Source: Helochares maculicollis
Taxonomy: Eukaryota > Arthropoda > Insecta > Coleoptera > Hydrophilidae
Assembly (NCBI GenBank): GCA_033557835.1
Contig: JAWQRO010000060.1
Span: 1 to 64,000 of the forward strand
Length of the DNA: 64,000 nt
Reading direction: 5' to 3'
In this document: positions 36,718 to 49,164 of the stretch, piece after piece
How positions within the stretch are numbered: the stretch's first letter is position 1
How the letters are laid out: each line of letters starts with the position of its first letter
Position numbers and translations under genes: made by a program
The notes under the pieces: generated by a model
What the model saw: the letters and a program-made list of their open reading frames with translations, nothing else
The model's database searches: none
What the model was told of the DNA's origin: nothing

Positions 36718-39700
36718 GTTGGATTTAAATCTGAGCCGGATTCAGTGGAGAGAGACGGAATTTATACCCAAATCGATTTGTAGCGAGCAATGCCCAATTG
36801 GCCATATCAGAAATTATCAGGTAAAAATGTTTAAATTGAGTAGTTTTCACTTTTCTTCATATTTTGTTTATGGTTTTGCAGGACCAATGCTGTTGGGTTT
36901 GCGTGGAATGCAAGGAAGATGCTTATGTCTTCAATGATACCTGCAAATCTTGCTCCCCAGGAGAAGCGCCTAACGTCAACCGAACCGATTGCGTCAAACT
37001 GAAGGCCCTGGTGATCGATTGGTTGAATCCTTGGGCTTTGGTTCCTCTGGTGTTCAGCGGATTTGGAATTTTGTGCACTTTATTCACTACTTGCGTTTTC
37101 ATCCGATACAATAGGACTCCAGTGATTATGGCTTCCGGCAGAGAACTTTGCTACGTCCTATTGAGCGGAATATTTTGCTGCTACTCTATGTCGTTCATTA
37201 TTCTTGCAAAACCCACGGTAGAAACTTGCGCAGTGATGAGAATTGGATTGGGGTTGTGTTTGAGCATTTGCTATAGTGCCATCTTCACGAAGACTAACAG
37301 AATATCAAGGATCTTCAACCGAGGAGTGAAAAGTATCAAGAGACCCGTTTACACATCACCAATTTCTCAAGTGGCCATCGCTCTTGGTAAGCTTAGTTAA
37401 AAATTTGAAATATTGAAAAATTAAGGAATTCTGTGCCATGAAATTAGTAATGGCATTAAATTAATTCCCTAGCCATATCAAAGTGAGAAAGTTTTGAGAG
37501 TTAAAAGAACAGACGGCTTATTATATTTTTAGTATATTTCGTGCGACCGAGACGCCTCTATGTTTTAAAGTTATATACTAATTATTAAGGCTACAAAAAG
37601 CGTTAAAAATTAATATTATTTTGAGCGAAAGGAATTTTTAATAAATTAACGTTCGTTCTATTCACAGGCAACGTATTTTTCTTTAAAAATTTAATACTTT
37701 AGCTATTACATAAATTTGTTGCTTACGTACCTAAAAGTCTAACTCACAATATTAAGTAAAATGTTTCTCGTTTGCGTTCACACTAAATGTATATTACAGC
37801 TGTACCCGATATTTAATAATCTGAAATTTAATTAAATTGGTAATATCTGCATGGTCAAAGGATTCCTCACATTGCAATCAATATGAGAGAAACAGTTCTG
37901 CTGGTTGTTATGCATGTATCTGGTTCTCGGTTATAAAGTGGCTGATATTCATTTTGATCGATTAATGTGGCCCATATTTTGAAGTTCGTAATGAAAATGG
38001 GACATGATTTTAGATGAATCGGTAGGAATAGAGAGAGGAAGTCGAAACAAGCTATTCAAATAGAAACAGATTATATAATTTATTAAGTAAATTGAAATAT
38101 AAAACATAAATTCTAAATTGAAACCTTTATAGACGCGGTTTATAAATATTCAAAAATCATAATAGTTTCATGTATGTATAGATCTTTGTGTGTATGCAAT
38201 ATTCAAGAAAATAGGCGTAGATTCATTTCGACTTTCGGCTAAATCTTTTAGACAAGAGCAAGTTTTGTTATTTAAATTACCGAACGGTTTTTACACAATT
38301 CACATTTGTACCAATAGGGTTTTAGAGTGTTTAGCCAGTATTTTTATAAGAAATTGCAATTTTTAAATGTATTATTATAAATTCCAATAGTTTTCGTGGG
38401 AGTAATTTGTAAAAAATTCACCGTCTACAACTACAGCGTTTAACCACGCGATAATGCGAACAGTAAGATAAATGTAAAAAAATTAAGTGGCCAGATTGTG
38501 CAAAGCACAAGAAACTATCAAAAGGTTTTTTAAGAAGACACAATTTCTGTAAGGAAGACATTCTAAATCGTTTTAAGCCGGTAGGAGGCAGCTATTGAAT
38601 AACGTTATACCAGCATAATTGCATAATAAAAGCATTTTCGCAAATACATGGTTTATTGAATTTTGAAGCGGGTATGAAAAGTGTGTAATCTATACAAGCA
38701 AGTACACTTATACGTGACTGAAAGTGTAAGCCACTGAGAAAATAATTCTTACTAATTACGAGTCAATTACAAGATTTAATATTGAACTGACTTCATTCCT
38801 TATTTTTTGAAAAAGCAATTTTCAAGTGTGCTAAATTGCATATTTCGCTGGTCATAGTTTTTATATTTGAAAAATATTCAATTATTAAGTATCCATCCTT
38901 GATAATCCTCTTATAATAATAATTAATGTTCTTCTTACATTAATAATTGAAAACATAGAATTTACATGTACTGCTAAAGAAGCCACAATAAAATAGGCAT
39001 CGGAATCCTGTATTCGAGAGAGCACTAAAGAATGATTTGATAGTGAATACGATATATCGTTAATTATAAAAAAATTAGCTAGCAAGAAACTGTTAACTAA
39101 TAGCTCAGTGGAGAGTATTGTAAGAAATACAAAGGAAAACTGCGAAAAAAGACAAGGAACATTTACAACAAATGGTACAACAATCGAAGAACAATTATAC
39201 AATACGGAAATAATAAGCTTATACAATGAACCAAAACAAAATAAGCAAAATACGACAAATCGCTACATTTTATAAAAATTTTAAGAAATACTTGATGAGA
39301 GGGGCTCAGAAAATAATACACAGGCAAAACAACATTTCGAAAATATTCTGATCAGCCTTGACCCAGAGACTCTGAAGTAGGAGGTACCAAATATAGACTC
39401 CAATACCACTCAAAAGTATGATAAAATACCAAGAAGAGATGAGCTACAGGAAATTTCAGTCAGCTTAAAAAATATTAAAAATTCAGGTTAAAATTAAATT
39501 GTCAGAGAACTAATTAAATAAGGTAGAGTAAAATTAAAAGGAAAATATCACAGTTTCCTTGATAGAGTATGGGGAGAAGAACAAAGGCCGAGAAAGTGGT
39601 CAGAAATAGTATTAATCCCCAATATTTAAAAATGCTCGAAATTGATTCAACATCACTCAAAACGGATAGATTCGTCAAAATCTCAAAGTCGAATTTTTTC

Positions 39701-42700
39701 ATGATCGCAACACCTTCTCTTTACTATACTTGGTATAGTAATACTGGAATGTAAAAAAGGGACAATGTACAAAATTTTGGCAAACGCTATCAAGAAAAGA
39801 CTAGATAAATATGTTGGACTATCAGGCAGAATTCCGAAAAGGACGTTCGATCAGTGAACAATTTTATATAGCCAACAAATACTTTTGAAAATCCATGATA
39901 GTAATTTAGCAGAAGACGAAAAAATCTGTAAATTGGGGATAGCAGAAAACATTATGTACCTAGGGGTGAACTTAGTCAGTAGAAACAAGAAAAATAAAAA
40001 TGTTCAGAATAAACGAAGGAATTGCTGGTGCACTAAAAAAATTATTAAGATATAAATGGCGTCTAAAAGGATAGCAAAGCGACTATACAGAACAACCATA
40101 CGAATAGTAACAATATTTAGCTGTGACCTATGCGTTATCAACAGGATACGAAAAAATAGGATGCATCTGGAGCAGGAGATCAAATCATGAAATACATGAC
40201 CTCTACAATGGCCTTTCAATAATTGCACAAATTAAATCGCAAAGACAAATGGTTGAGACACATGGATAGACAACAATTGCTAAGAGAATTCTAAATGTAG
40301 AGGTGGTAAGGAAATAACGAAGCGGACGCCCCATAAAAAAACAGTAAAGGACTGGAGGAGAAATACCATAGTATAGTATATGCATACTACAATAGCTCTT
40401 TAATAATCGCACAAATTAAATTGCAAAGACTTAGATGAGCGAGACACGTAAAAAGTTTTCCAAGAATAAGAATTCTCAAGAGAATTCTAACTGTAGAGTG
40501 ATAAACTAAAATGAGGGTGTTCCGAGAAAGACTAAAATATTATGAGAAATAAACTCAAGCAGAGTAAAGAAATCGTTAAGCTTAAAATAAGTTCTTTTAA
40601 TTCGGTGTCTCTGGAATAATTGATTGCTGACTGCTATCTCGTAATACTTGGCATTTTATGTGTAAAAATATATCCATAAGTGTGGATCGAGAAAGCTTGT
40701 ATTTTTATTTGAATTTAAAATATCTAATTATTCATATTGTCAAATAAACGTTAGAACAAATTTCGATTGTCATCACACAGATGGCATATGAGTGTAAAGA
40801 GTCATAAATCCAAAGTTATTACGCATTACTTTCAAAAACAGATCAACCAACTTATTAAATCCATCGAGCTTGTGAAAACGGAGTCTACGTATTTGAATTT
40901 TCCGAAATCATAACTCAACCAGATAAGAACGAACGCAGAGACAAATGCATCAAGTGCATTTTGCGGTCGAACGCGCAACACGGAAGAGGTGATACCGGAA
41001 ATACCTGTAATATTTTTCCATGGCCGTCCATGCATTTGGTTATACGATTGTATCTCGGCATTGTCATCCATAAATTTCGATATGCGATGTTTTGACGTTC
41101 ACTAAAATGAATACGCCTCTTGCAAGAAAGGGTGAATTATTGGCTTTAGAAACGCGGAAATAGCTTCCAGTTGGAGGCAAACTCGCGCGTGGAACAGAAG
41201 TGCGTCGAGTAAGCAGCTCCATGCATTTACAGCCCGGGGAGTTACCGGCACGATACATTAGCACCAAGAGGGTGGGGGTCACACGCTCTATTGCTCGTTT
41301 AAAACTGTTTTCCACTAAAAATTATTATTAAACATTCGAGTGTCATATTAAATTTTCACCCAAAAAATATGCAAAGGAGACGCTGTTTTAATTTGTATAA
41401 AAGCATCGCAAATATCTTTCTAAATTTGTCCGCTTCCCCCTTGTAGGGAAACCTCTTATATATTAAATGTAGCGATGGGAGTCATTTTGTTTTACTGACA
41501 TGAAAGCAAGGGATGAAAAATTGAGATTTTTAGAAAGTTTGCATTTCTAATTATAAGGGTAGGTTATATTCAAAAACTAAGTCTTCCCTTGTGAGACCTT
41601 TTTTTGGCGGTACATCGAGGGATGTCCCGGTTAATCCTTTTTCCTTTTCCAGGAATTGTTTCCATCCAGTTGATTGGAGCCATAGTTTGGCTCGTCATAG
41701 ACCGCCCGGACATCAGAGAGATCTATCCGTATCCTCTAACGGCTGTATTGACATGCAGGGTGTCAACTTTCGCTTTAATTATGTCGCTGGTTTACAACAT
41801 GATTTTAATCATCCTCTGCACTTGGTACGCTTTCAAAACAAGGAAGATCCCGGAGAACTTCAACGAGGCGAAGTACATAGGGTTCACCATGTATTCCACT
41901 TGCATCGTGTGGCTGGCGTTCCTTCCAATTTACTTTGGAACTAATAACGATTACAAAGTGAGTGTCTTATAGCTTTTACACGATTTTTCCTTCCTCCTCT
42001 CGGCAAAATCTCTTTTTGAAAAGCCCCTCGCTCCTCATCTAGAATGCGCTCGAATTCAATAGGTCTCTCACTTCACCATCCCAAAACCTCTTCATATCAA
42101 CTGGACCCCATTTCCCCGCAACATCCTTGTCCACTCAACATGTCCCCTTCCCCGGTTCAACAATATAAGTTAACAACGGGTAAAATATTTTATAATAAAA
42201 TTTCAGATTCAAATCGTCAGCATGTGCATGTGCTTGAATATCAGCGCCACCGTAGCCCTCGGCTGTCTCTTTACCCCCAAGGTCTACTTGGTCATCTTCC
42301 AGCCGTACAAAAATGTCCGCCAGGGAAACGGAAACCAGGTAAGTTACTAACGGTCAAACCTACATAGAATCAGAGAGAAACGCCAAAGGTTAATCCATGT
42401 ATCCTGCAAACATAATATATCAATATCTTGTAATATGTTTAAAGAGCTGTCAGTCACATGCCCCACGAAACATGTAATATAATTTCATAATGACAGCAAC
42501 TCCCCGATGACATACAATCCAGTAATGTGATGTATACAGGATTTCAGTTCGTGCATATACCGCTCCAACAGATTAATGCCACAAGGTTACCCCAAAACTA
42601 GCCCCTCGTTCCTTCGGAACGAACCCAGAAAACTTTAGATAAAAATTCCATCAACCTCGCAACCCGGATTTCCAATGCCTCCAGCAAATAATTTTCTAAT

Positions 42701-43233
42701 GGATTAATCGAGAAAATGTAATATCTTTCCCCAAAAAGGTTGTTGAAATAAAAAAGGCCGCCCCAACCGCACCAATTGTTGTTTCATCAACAATTACCCA
42801 AACAAGCTAAAAATTATGAAAATGATTTAATTAAGGATAAACATTATCTCGTTCTTTTTGATCTCCTACATAATGGATGTTCCCAGAAAAACCAACCGCT
42901 TAACTTTATGGAGCGAAATAAATATGATGACGCATCTCCCCCTACCTTCATTAACATAAAATACTTTCGCTTACAAGTTGACACTACGCTTGCACACTTG
43001 GAAAACATCACTTGATACCGAAACAGATTCGTTTGTAATTTTATCATAGATTTCTCTCGTAGGGCGCCACCGATCGACCGGCCTACAGCATGAGGTTCAC
43101 CGGCCCAAGGTCTCAGACAGTTCAGTCCATGACAAGCAACTCCAGGTCATCCCCGAGGCTGGGTCAGAAACATGCTAATGGCGATCCACAGGCCCTTCCC
43201 AGCCCCAGCATCGAGGAAAGCTCCCTCAGCTAA
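36718..43233 (+). CDS. mGluR: Metabotropic glutamate receptor (class C GPCR), last five exons, 404 aa; 5' exons not found
   Basis: Exons are 36718-36820, 36882-37386, 41653-41957, 42207-42338 and 43063-43233; all flanking dinucleotides are GT-AG. The first two exons supply the cysteine-rich domain with nine cysteines (SICSEQCPIGH, DQCCWVCVEC, CKSC, TDC), as in mGluRs. Seven helices follow. TM1 starts at WALVPLVF. ASGRELCYVLLSGIF leads into TM2, and TM3 ends in TKTNRISRIF. TM4 is split between exons. TM5 ends in CTWYAFKTRKIPENFNEAK, TM6 contains STCIVWLAFLPIYFGT, and TM7 ends in TPKVYLVIFQPYKNVRQ. The receptor couples glutamate to G proteins at synapses. The intracellular tail is short and Ser/Pro-rich, ending SIEESSLS. 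The wording fits the insect mGluRA/mXR group; which one is uncertain. The frame enters the first exon in phase 2, so more exons must exist upstream, but none was recognised in the preceding 22 kb. Confidence 0.93.
39300..40560 (+). mobile_element. RTE-like LINE relic inside the receptor intron
   Basis: Across frames: DELQEISVSLKNIKNSG (motif 1), YKILANAIKKRLDKY (motif 2 end), then a jump to NIMYLGVNLVSRNKKNK, KRIAKRLYRTTIRIVTIFSC and a LKRILNVE-type C-terminus. Motif A and the YADD box are missing, so the core was deleted. A segment near 40206-40250 (GGCCTTTCAATAATTGCACA and onwards) recurs with changes at about 40390-40430, a partial tail duplication. It lies in the 4.3 kb intron between receptor exons 2 and 3 and is on the gene's strand. 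Confidence 0.75.
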
Positions 43234-43359
43234 ATCAACGCTGGAGCAGCTCCAACTTCCAATGAAAAGGCTTCAAATTAAGAGCGTTTTCGTTTATCAA
43301 CTCAACCCCAAAAGAAGACACCCTCAACTGAAGATTCCCTCAACTTAAGAATCTCTCTT

Positions 43360-43640
43360 TAGAAGATACCATCGTTTCGATAACTTGTTCTGGAAAGTAT
43401 TCTTCTAATGAGGAACTCTCCTGATGCAGAATATCTGTTAGCTGTTTTAGTGAAGAAGTATTTTAGTGAAAAATCTTTCTCCTGAAGAGCTGTTCTGAGG
43501 AAGAACTCTCCTGGCGAAAAACTATTCTGATGGAGAATTCTGCTGGTGAGGAACTCTTCTGTTGTAAATCTCTTCATTTGAAGAAACCTTCTCATAGGGA
43601 AGCGAAACTTTATTTTTAAGAAACCCTTTTTTCGAGATAT
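43360..43640. repeat. Degenerate short tandem motif in the receptor 3' region
   Basis: Variants of GAAGAACTCTCCTG and GAGGAACTCTTCTG, alternating with TTCTTCTnnTGAG-like pieces, recur every 15-30 bases. The motif is partly self-complementary (GAAGA with TCTTC), so the transcript could form many small local stems. It is probably in the 3' UTR of the receptor. Confidence 0.5.
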
Positions 43641-43975
43641 GTTTTTTTGGAGACGTACTCTTTAAACGAACCTTTTTTGAAAGAATCATTATTGAAAGAG
43701 CCTTTTTGAACAGCCTGCTATAAAGGCATCTTCTAATGAAGACATTTCTCTTTATAACATTTCTTATTTTTTCAGTGTCCTTTGTGAAGAAAAATATTTG
43801 AAATGTTGAAACGTCATGCGTCAACTGTACACATATTTTACGCAGTCGATTTGCCACCAAAAGAAGTTATTTATTTATCATTATTCGGCTAAGCTAAAAC
43901 CTCTTTATTAAATTATTTAATTTATTGGATTTTTTATATCTGGCTTTCTTAAATAATTCTACTTTATACTATTTA

Positions 43976-43981
43976 AATAAA
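43976..43981 (+). terminator. Candidate poly(A) signal of the receptor gene
   Basis: An AATAAA about 740 bases after the receptor stop codon. The intervening sequence holds the repeated purine-rich motif described at 43360-43640. Confidence 0.4.
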
Positions 43982-43989
43982 AGAATAAC

Positions 43990-46900
43990 ATTATCTATTT
44001 GACTCAAAGTTTAACTACAAAAAATAAAATACAAGACAAAATTAATTAAAACTTGTTAAAAATATTTCCTACTACCCCTGGATTTATAGTGTATTTAGAG
44101 AACTTCGTAGTACTTAAAAAAAGGACGTGCATATGTCAAAAGAGAAATGTTGACTTTTCCGCCAATATAAATTGATTTAAGCAATCAGATGTTTAAAAGT
44201 ACCTCTCTCCTCTTTTAACCTTCTTTAGAATCATTAAAAGTTCTAGCAAGATATTCTTGAAAAAATATTCATCTCTTATCTCTAGAGAGGAACAACATTC
44301 CTCATTACATTCCCAGTATTAAAATTTGCCAACACAAAATGTACATTTATGAAAACCATTATCAAGGAAACCAATACTACAGCAATTTTAATGTATGCAA
44401 TTATTCTTAGAGAAATTTCCTAGCAAAGGAAATTGTTTAGAAGAATATACGTTTTAAAGACTGCTCAAATTTTTTGAGAAAAGTATTTCTTTAAATAACA
44501 ATTTCTACGCTTTACTTTCTAAATCCTTCGTCGTCAAGACATATGCTCATTTGCAACAATCTCACACATTTTCAGAAAAACATTATACAAAAATAGAGCT
44601 GCTATATCATTGTTCGATCCAACCTATCAAGATTAAGAAACTTGATCTAATGCACTTAGTTATTATTGTTGATTTTGGAATTTTAAAACTCAGCCAGAAG
44701 AGTATTCCTGGAGAGAACGCGCTATCTTGGGTACCTAAAACCAAAAAGTGTGATGTCAAATTTGGACACGACCAAAGTTATTTTTGGAAACTTCTATTGG
44801 TCACACGCCAAATAGCAATAGGATATTTTGTGATAGGACACAAAAATAACCAAGAGACTTGCTCAACCTGTAAGATCCATCTGGTCTATTTTTGAAAAAA
44901 ATTGCTTCACACCCAGTGGCGCTGCCCTTCAACGACTGATTTTTTTATATAAATTTTAAACCCACTAACATTTAACAATTTGCTCAAATGAGTAATAAAA
45001 ATCCAACAAGCTTCGGCCTCTTGTTAAGCAGTGAGGAAAAATGATGAGAAACTTCGCCCAGGCTCAAGCTTGCGTGTAAATGAACATTCCACACCATAAA
45101 AACGTCTTCAATTCACCGCTCATATTTCGATGTGTTCTAAATTAGAATAGGTAGGTTTATATATAGAAAATATTCTACGAATAAACATGTGAACGAAGAA
45201 TTGACGTTGCGAAACAATTGAGCCCTTTTACAAACACGTCTTTCGCCTTTACGAAATTCCATTCGTCGTTTTTTGCTCACTTTATTAACAAGCAGTTTAA
45301 AGACTTTCCAAGAGGAAAATCAAGAAGCGACAAATATTATCAAGTCAAATCAAATCAAAGCAGCCCTTAGAATAAACACGAAAGGGGGGCATGGCTCGAT
45401 CCAACGTGCGGTAGCCAAACAAATGCGTCTAGGTGGAGCTCATCCCGGCTCGAGAGGTTCTTTACCGAGCTGAAAATGGGAGAAACCCTGGATAGAAGGG
45501 AGGAATCTAGAGTTTCTCCGGGAAAACCACCTGCGGGGGTAGCTACGCACAAATGCTGCTCACAGGGATGTACAACGTGTGGCCAAATATAATCGACTAC
45601 ACAACCAGTATATTGTTATGTGTCATCGATGTTCTAATAATAATATTACTATAATAAGACCGATAAATAATACTTAGATCGAATTCACTTAAGAGAAAGC
45701 CAAAAACGGCTCCGGTCAAAATATGGCCAAACAAGGTTTTATGCGAGAGGAATCAACAAATAGAATGGCCAATCAAGAAAGTGTTCAATTAATCACTTTG
45801 ATAATTGTGGAGGTCTAAAATGGGCTGTCTAAAATGACCATCCGAAAATGAATGGCCAAACTGGCAAACCCGAAAAGGAATGGCCAAATACTTTCGAATT
45901 CTCATTCGAACTAGCTAAAGGAATTTGTAAATATCGATAATATGTTGATTTTACCTATCTTGTAAACTAATTAAACTACGCTTATTAAATTTCTGAACAT
46001 GAGGGATAGGAACGCGAACTTCAAATATTATAACGGATCGAAAATAGACTCTGGCTGTGATTTTGATTGCTGAGGGAATTTGGTTCAAGGTACCTGAATT
46101 TACTTTTAAAATTGAAAATAAGGCCCTGTATAAAACGGTTCGGCTGTGATATTCGAAAGTTCGAAGAAATCCCCGCGCTTGTAAATATTTTGGTATGAAT
46201 TAATCAGTATTATTTCCTTGTGATTATTAAACCGATCGTACTTTGTGCTTAAGTAGTCACGTTTCGCTTTGTATTAGCGCAATTGTGCCCGATGTTATTT
46301 GTAAAACAACATTGTCGATGTACCAACTATTCACGAAAAAATAGAGTCTAACGAATACCTAAGATTCTGTAGGACTTCATATTGCTTCTACAATGGTTTC
46401 CTGTTCAACGAAAACCTCAGCTATTACTTCTTAATGTTACACAGTACCTGTAGTGTAAACATGCACAGATGTTTTCCTATGTCCTCTAAATGCAAGTTCT
46501 TCATTTGATGTGCTGTAGATGTCGCTTAGAAATTAGAGTGGCCACTTTTCCAAAATCTCGCTGAACTCCTGTCGATCATTGAGCGATTGCTCAAAATTAG
46601 TGTTATCCACAATCGTTAAACTCCATTTTTAAAGATATTATTTCTTCTAATCTAAAGACTTGATAAATTAATGTAAATACTTATATTTAGAGAGAATTTT
46701 TAAAATCTAATGCTGTTCCTTGTTATTACTAATTGTACGCGATATTTGATAAAAATTCGTGAAACACTTTTAAATGAATACATTTTTTCTGTTGACGATA
46801 TTTCCTGGTTTTTGAATGAATCGATATATTATCAAAGTTACTTATATATTTTGTATTGAATTGTTACTAAATCCAAGTTTTTATCAAAGTATTGTAAATT

Positions 46901-47540
46901 AGTAACAATTTGTTTATGGATCTAAATGTAGTTGTTAGTGTTTTTCGTTGATGATAAATTGTCAAGAAATTATTGTAAACATAAGATGTACATTATGCAG
47001 TGTGAATCAAATTTGAAATTTTGATAACGCTGTCCTTAAGGTGTGACTGTGTGGTTGGAGTTGGCAAAACTAGTTTGAACGAAAAGTGCTTCAATGTGCA
47101 GAGGCTGCATTGATGTTCTAAAATATTTTATGCTATTAATTGATTCCTGTTATTTAAAATATAAATTTTGGTGCGGTATAAAACTAGATTTACAATAAGT
47201 TTTAGGAAGATAGGTCAAAAGGTAAAGCCATTTCAAGGGTTTGCTCATTAAAATTTGGCTTTTCACTTTTAAGTGCTTAGTTTCAAGTCTTTCCACTCCG
47301 TCAATGATGTAACTCTCTTTATAAACAAAAATATTAAAATTAGAAGGTTCTTCGATTGTCATTAAATGAAGTCTACTACTGATCACGGTTTCTCAAAAAC
47401 AATTCTAAGGCCAACATTTTATGCGATTAATTACTGTACAGTAACCTTGGGAAATCACTTTGATAGCAATTAACATGACAGGCATTTGCAAACATATGTC
47501 TACAATGAGGTGCTGGACAACTATATTAGCGTTGGAGTAA
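43990..47540. other. No gene recognised; a GC-rich patch with a hairpin at 45.4-45.6 kb
   Basis: A 114-codon open frame (44551-44895) has no recognisable motif and AT-driven composition. A short recurring TGGCCAAA/AATGGCCA motif occurs several times at 45720-45900. The hairpin is listed separately. Confidence 0.5.
45479..45519 (+). other. Strong short hairpin in a GC-rich patch
   Basis: GGAGAAACCCTGGA (45479-45492) pairs with TCTAGAGTTTCTCC (45506-45519): twelve Watson-Crick pairs, one G-T and one mismatch, with a 13-base loop. It sits inside a GC-rich segment (about 45380-45560) flanked by AT-rich DNA. The stem is short for a microRNA precursor. It could be an RNA structure, a palindromic regulatory site or part of an unrecognised SINE-like repeat. 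Confidence 0.45.
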
Positions 47541-47546
47541 CTTGCG

Positions 47547-49160
47547 TTATATTCTTGGACATTTTCTAAAATTTATCATCAGATAATGCCATTCTCGTGC
47601 TGCATCCCAGGTTTCAATCAACCTTTTCAACTTTTTCATCACAATCAAATCATCGGCATACAATATTTTTTTAATCCTCATTGATTTCAGGAACCTAAAG
47701 TCAAATTTTAAATAGTAAACAATACTTTTTTGTCCCACGACTTTATGGATAACAAAATACTTGTCATACCCATTACCTCTAAAGTAGTTTACAATATTTT
47801 CGTATACACTCCTAATTGTCCGGATCGGCTCTTTGCTAGCTTTCATGATTTGTAGGACTGTTCTACAACAGATTTCTGGGTAATGAACCAATAGCTTTTT
47901 AGTTCGATTGTGCACACAATTGTCTTTCCATTGAAGTCTAGTACTTTCTGACCGTAGTGCCAAATATTGAATACACGGTCATAGGTACTTTTTCCTGACT
48001 TACTGTTCACTTAATAATCTATCCCATTTGACGCATCGGTATCATGTGTCCTTGCTTATCTTTTATTATATTATAAATATATTTTACATAATATTTTATA
48101 TACTGCGTTCATTCTACTAGGCAGATTGTTTCCTATATTGACTCACCTGATAATTCCATAAGCTTTGATTCACTCACCATAGCATTAAATTTTTGTTTTA
48201 AAAACTTATGATATATTGTTTAACTGCCAACAATTATAATCTATACCTTTCTGTTTTCTATCATGTTAATTTTCTCCTTTCTCTAACTCACAACTTAACG
48301 CTACTAACAAATTATTGATTCATATTTCAGCTTCTGTTCTGATTCGTGAATCTTTTACCTATATTGAGATGTATTTTCCTGGCAATTATTTAAACAACTA
48401 TTGACATTTCATTACTACTTTTCACTTCTCGGCTGTACTTGTGAATGTCCTTGTGGCTTAAGAAAATACTTCTAACATCTTTATTATTCAGAATGCAGAA
48501 GTCGACAATTCTGCCTCCTATACTACTGCTTATATAATCTGCAAATTTTCCAGTTCAATAACTTTAACATAACTTCCCATTTAAGTCTACTTTTCCTTAT
48601 TTTCCGATTTGTCCACTTATATTGGCAAATTCTGCCAAAGTTTATCTTTCAATTCCTTCTTTTCGTTTTAATTTAGACCAGATGCCATTAATAGTGTATG
48701 CGTCATCAAACTGTCTGAAATAACGCTCCACAACTCTAACAAGACAGCAATCTAATCCCATATTTTTTTCATCTTCTACAATGTATATCAACATGTATCT
48801 ACCCTGTAACATATCTACTTTTACAGTTGTTTCTAGTCTCTTCTAGTCCAATGTATATTAATCCTGAAGTATTATATTTCTCAAACTCGTCCACGATAAG
48901 ACGTATAATATTCCCAGTGTTTATCTTAAGCACACGCTTTCAAGAAATCTTTGACCTTGTCTACTGCCTGAATCTTTTTCGTTTGCAAATCTTTAGTAAG
49001 TAATTTAATGATCCTTCTTCGCCCTCCCGTATTGCTGCTCAAGAATGCCGCGTTTTTCTTTCGCCGTTTTAAGTTTTTTCATAATAATATCTTCTTATAG
49101 TTTATTAATGGCACATTTTATTTTTTCCAAGGCCTTCAAAACTTGCAATGTGCTTTTTAT
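47547..49160 (-). mobile_element. LINE reverse transcriptase relic with a readable YADD box
   Basis: The minus-strand frame 47963-47547 encodes RTIRSVYENIVNYFRGNGYD and then IKKILYADDLIVMKKLKRLI. This has the YADD catalytic box and the ETWDAAREWHYLMINFRKC block that follows it in RTE/R-type LINEs. Further upstream on the same strand, near 48850, a GLIYIGLEETRNN segment may be a ruined motif A, and near 49000-49150 a lysine-rich linker may be present. Between 48000 and 48600 nothing is readable. The 5' limit is therefore tentative. Confidence 0.62.
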
Positions 49161-49164
49161 TTGT

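Noticed and set aside
44551..44895. 114-codon open frame
   Set aside because: Longer than most random frames, but the composition is AT-driven and no motif, promoter or splice pattern supports a gene.
47150..47386. 78-codon minus-strand frame downstream of the YADD fragment, considered as more of the same LINE
   Set aside because: No recognisable post-YADD motif could be read in it.
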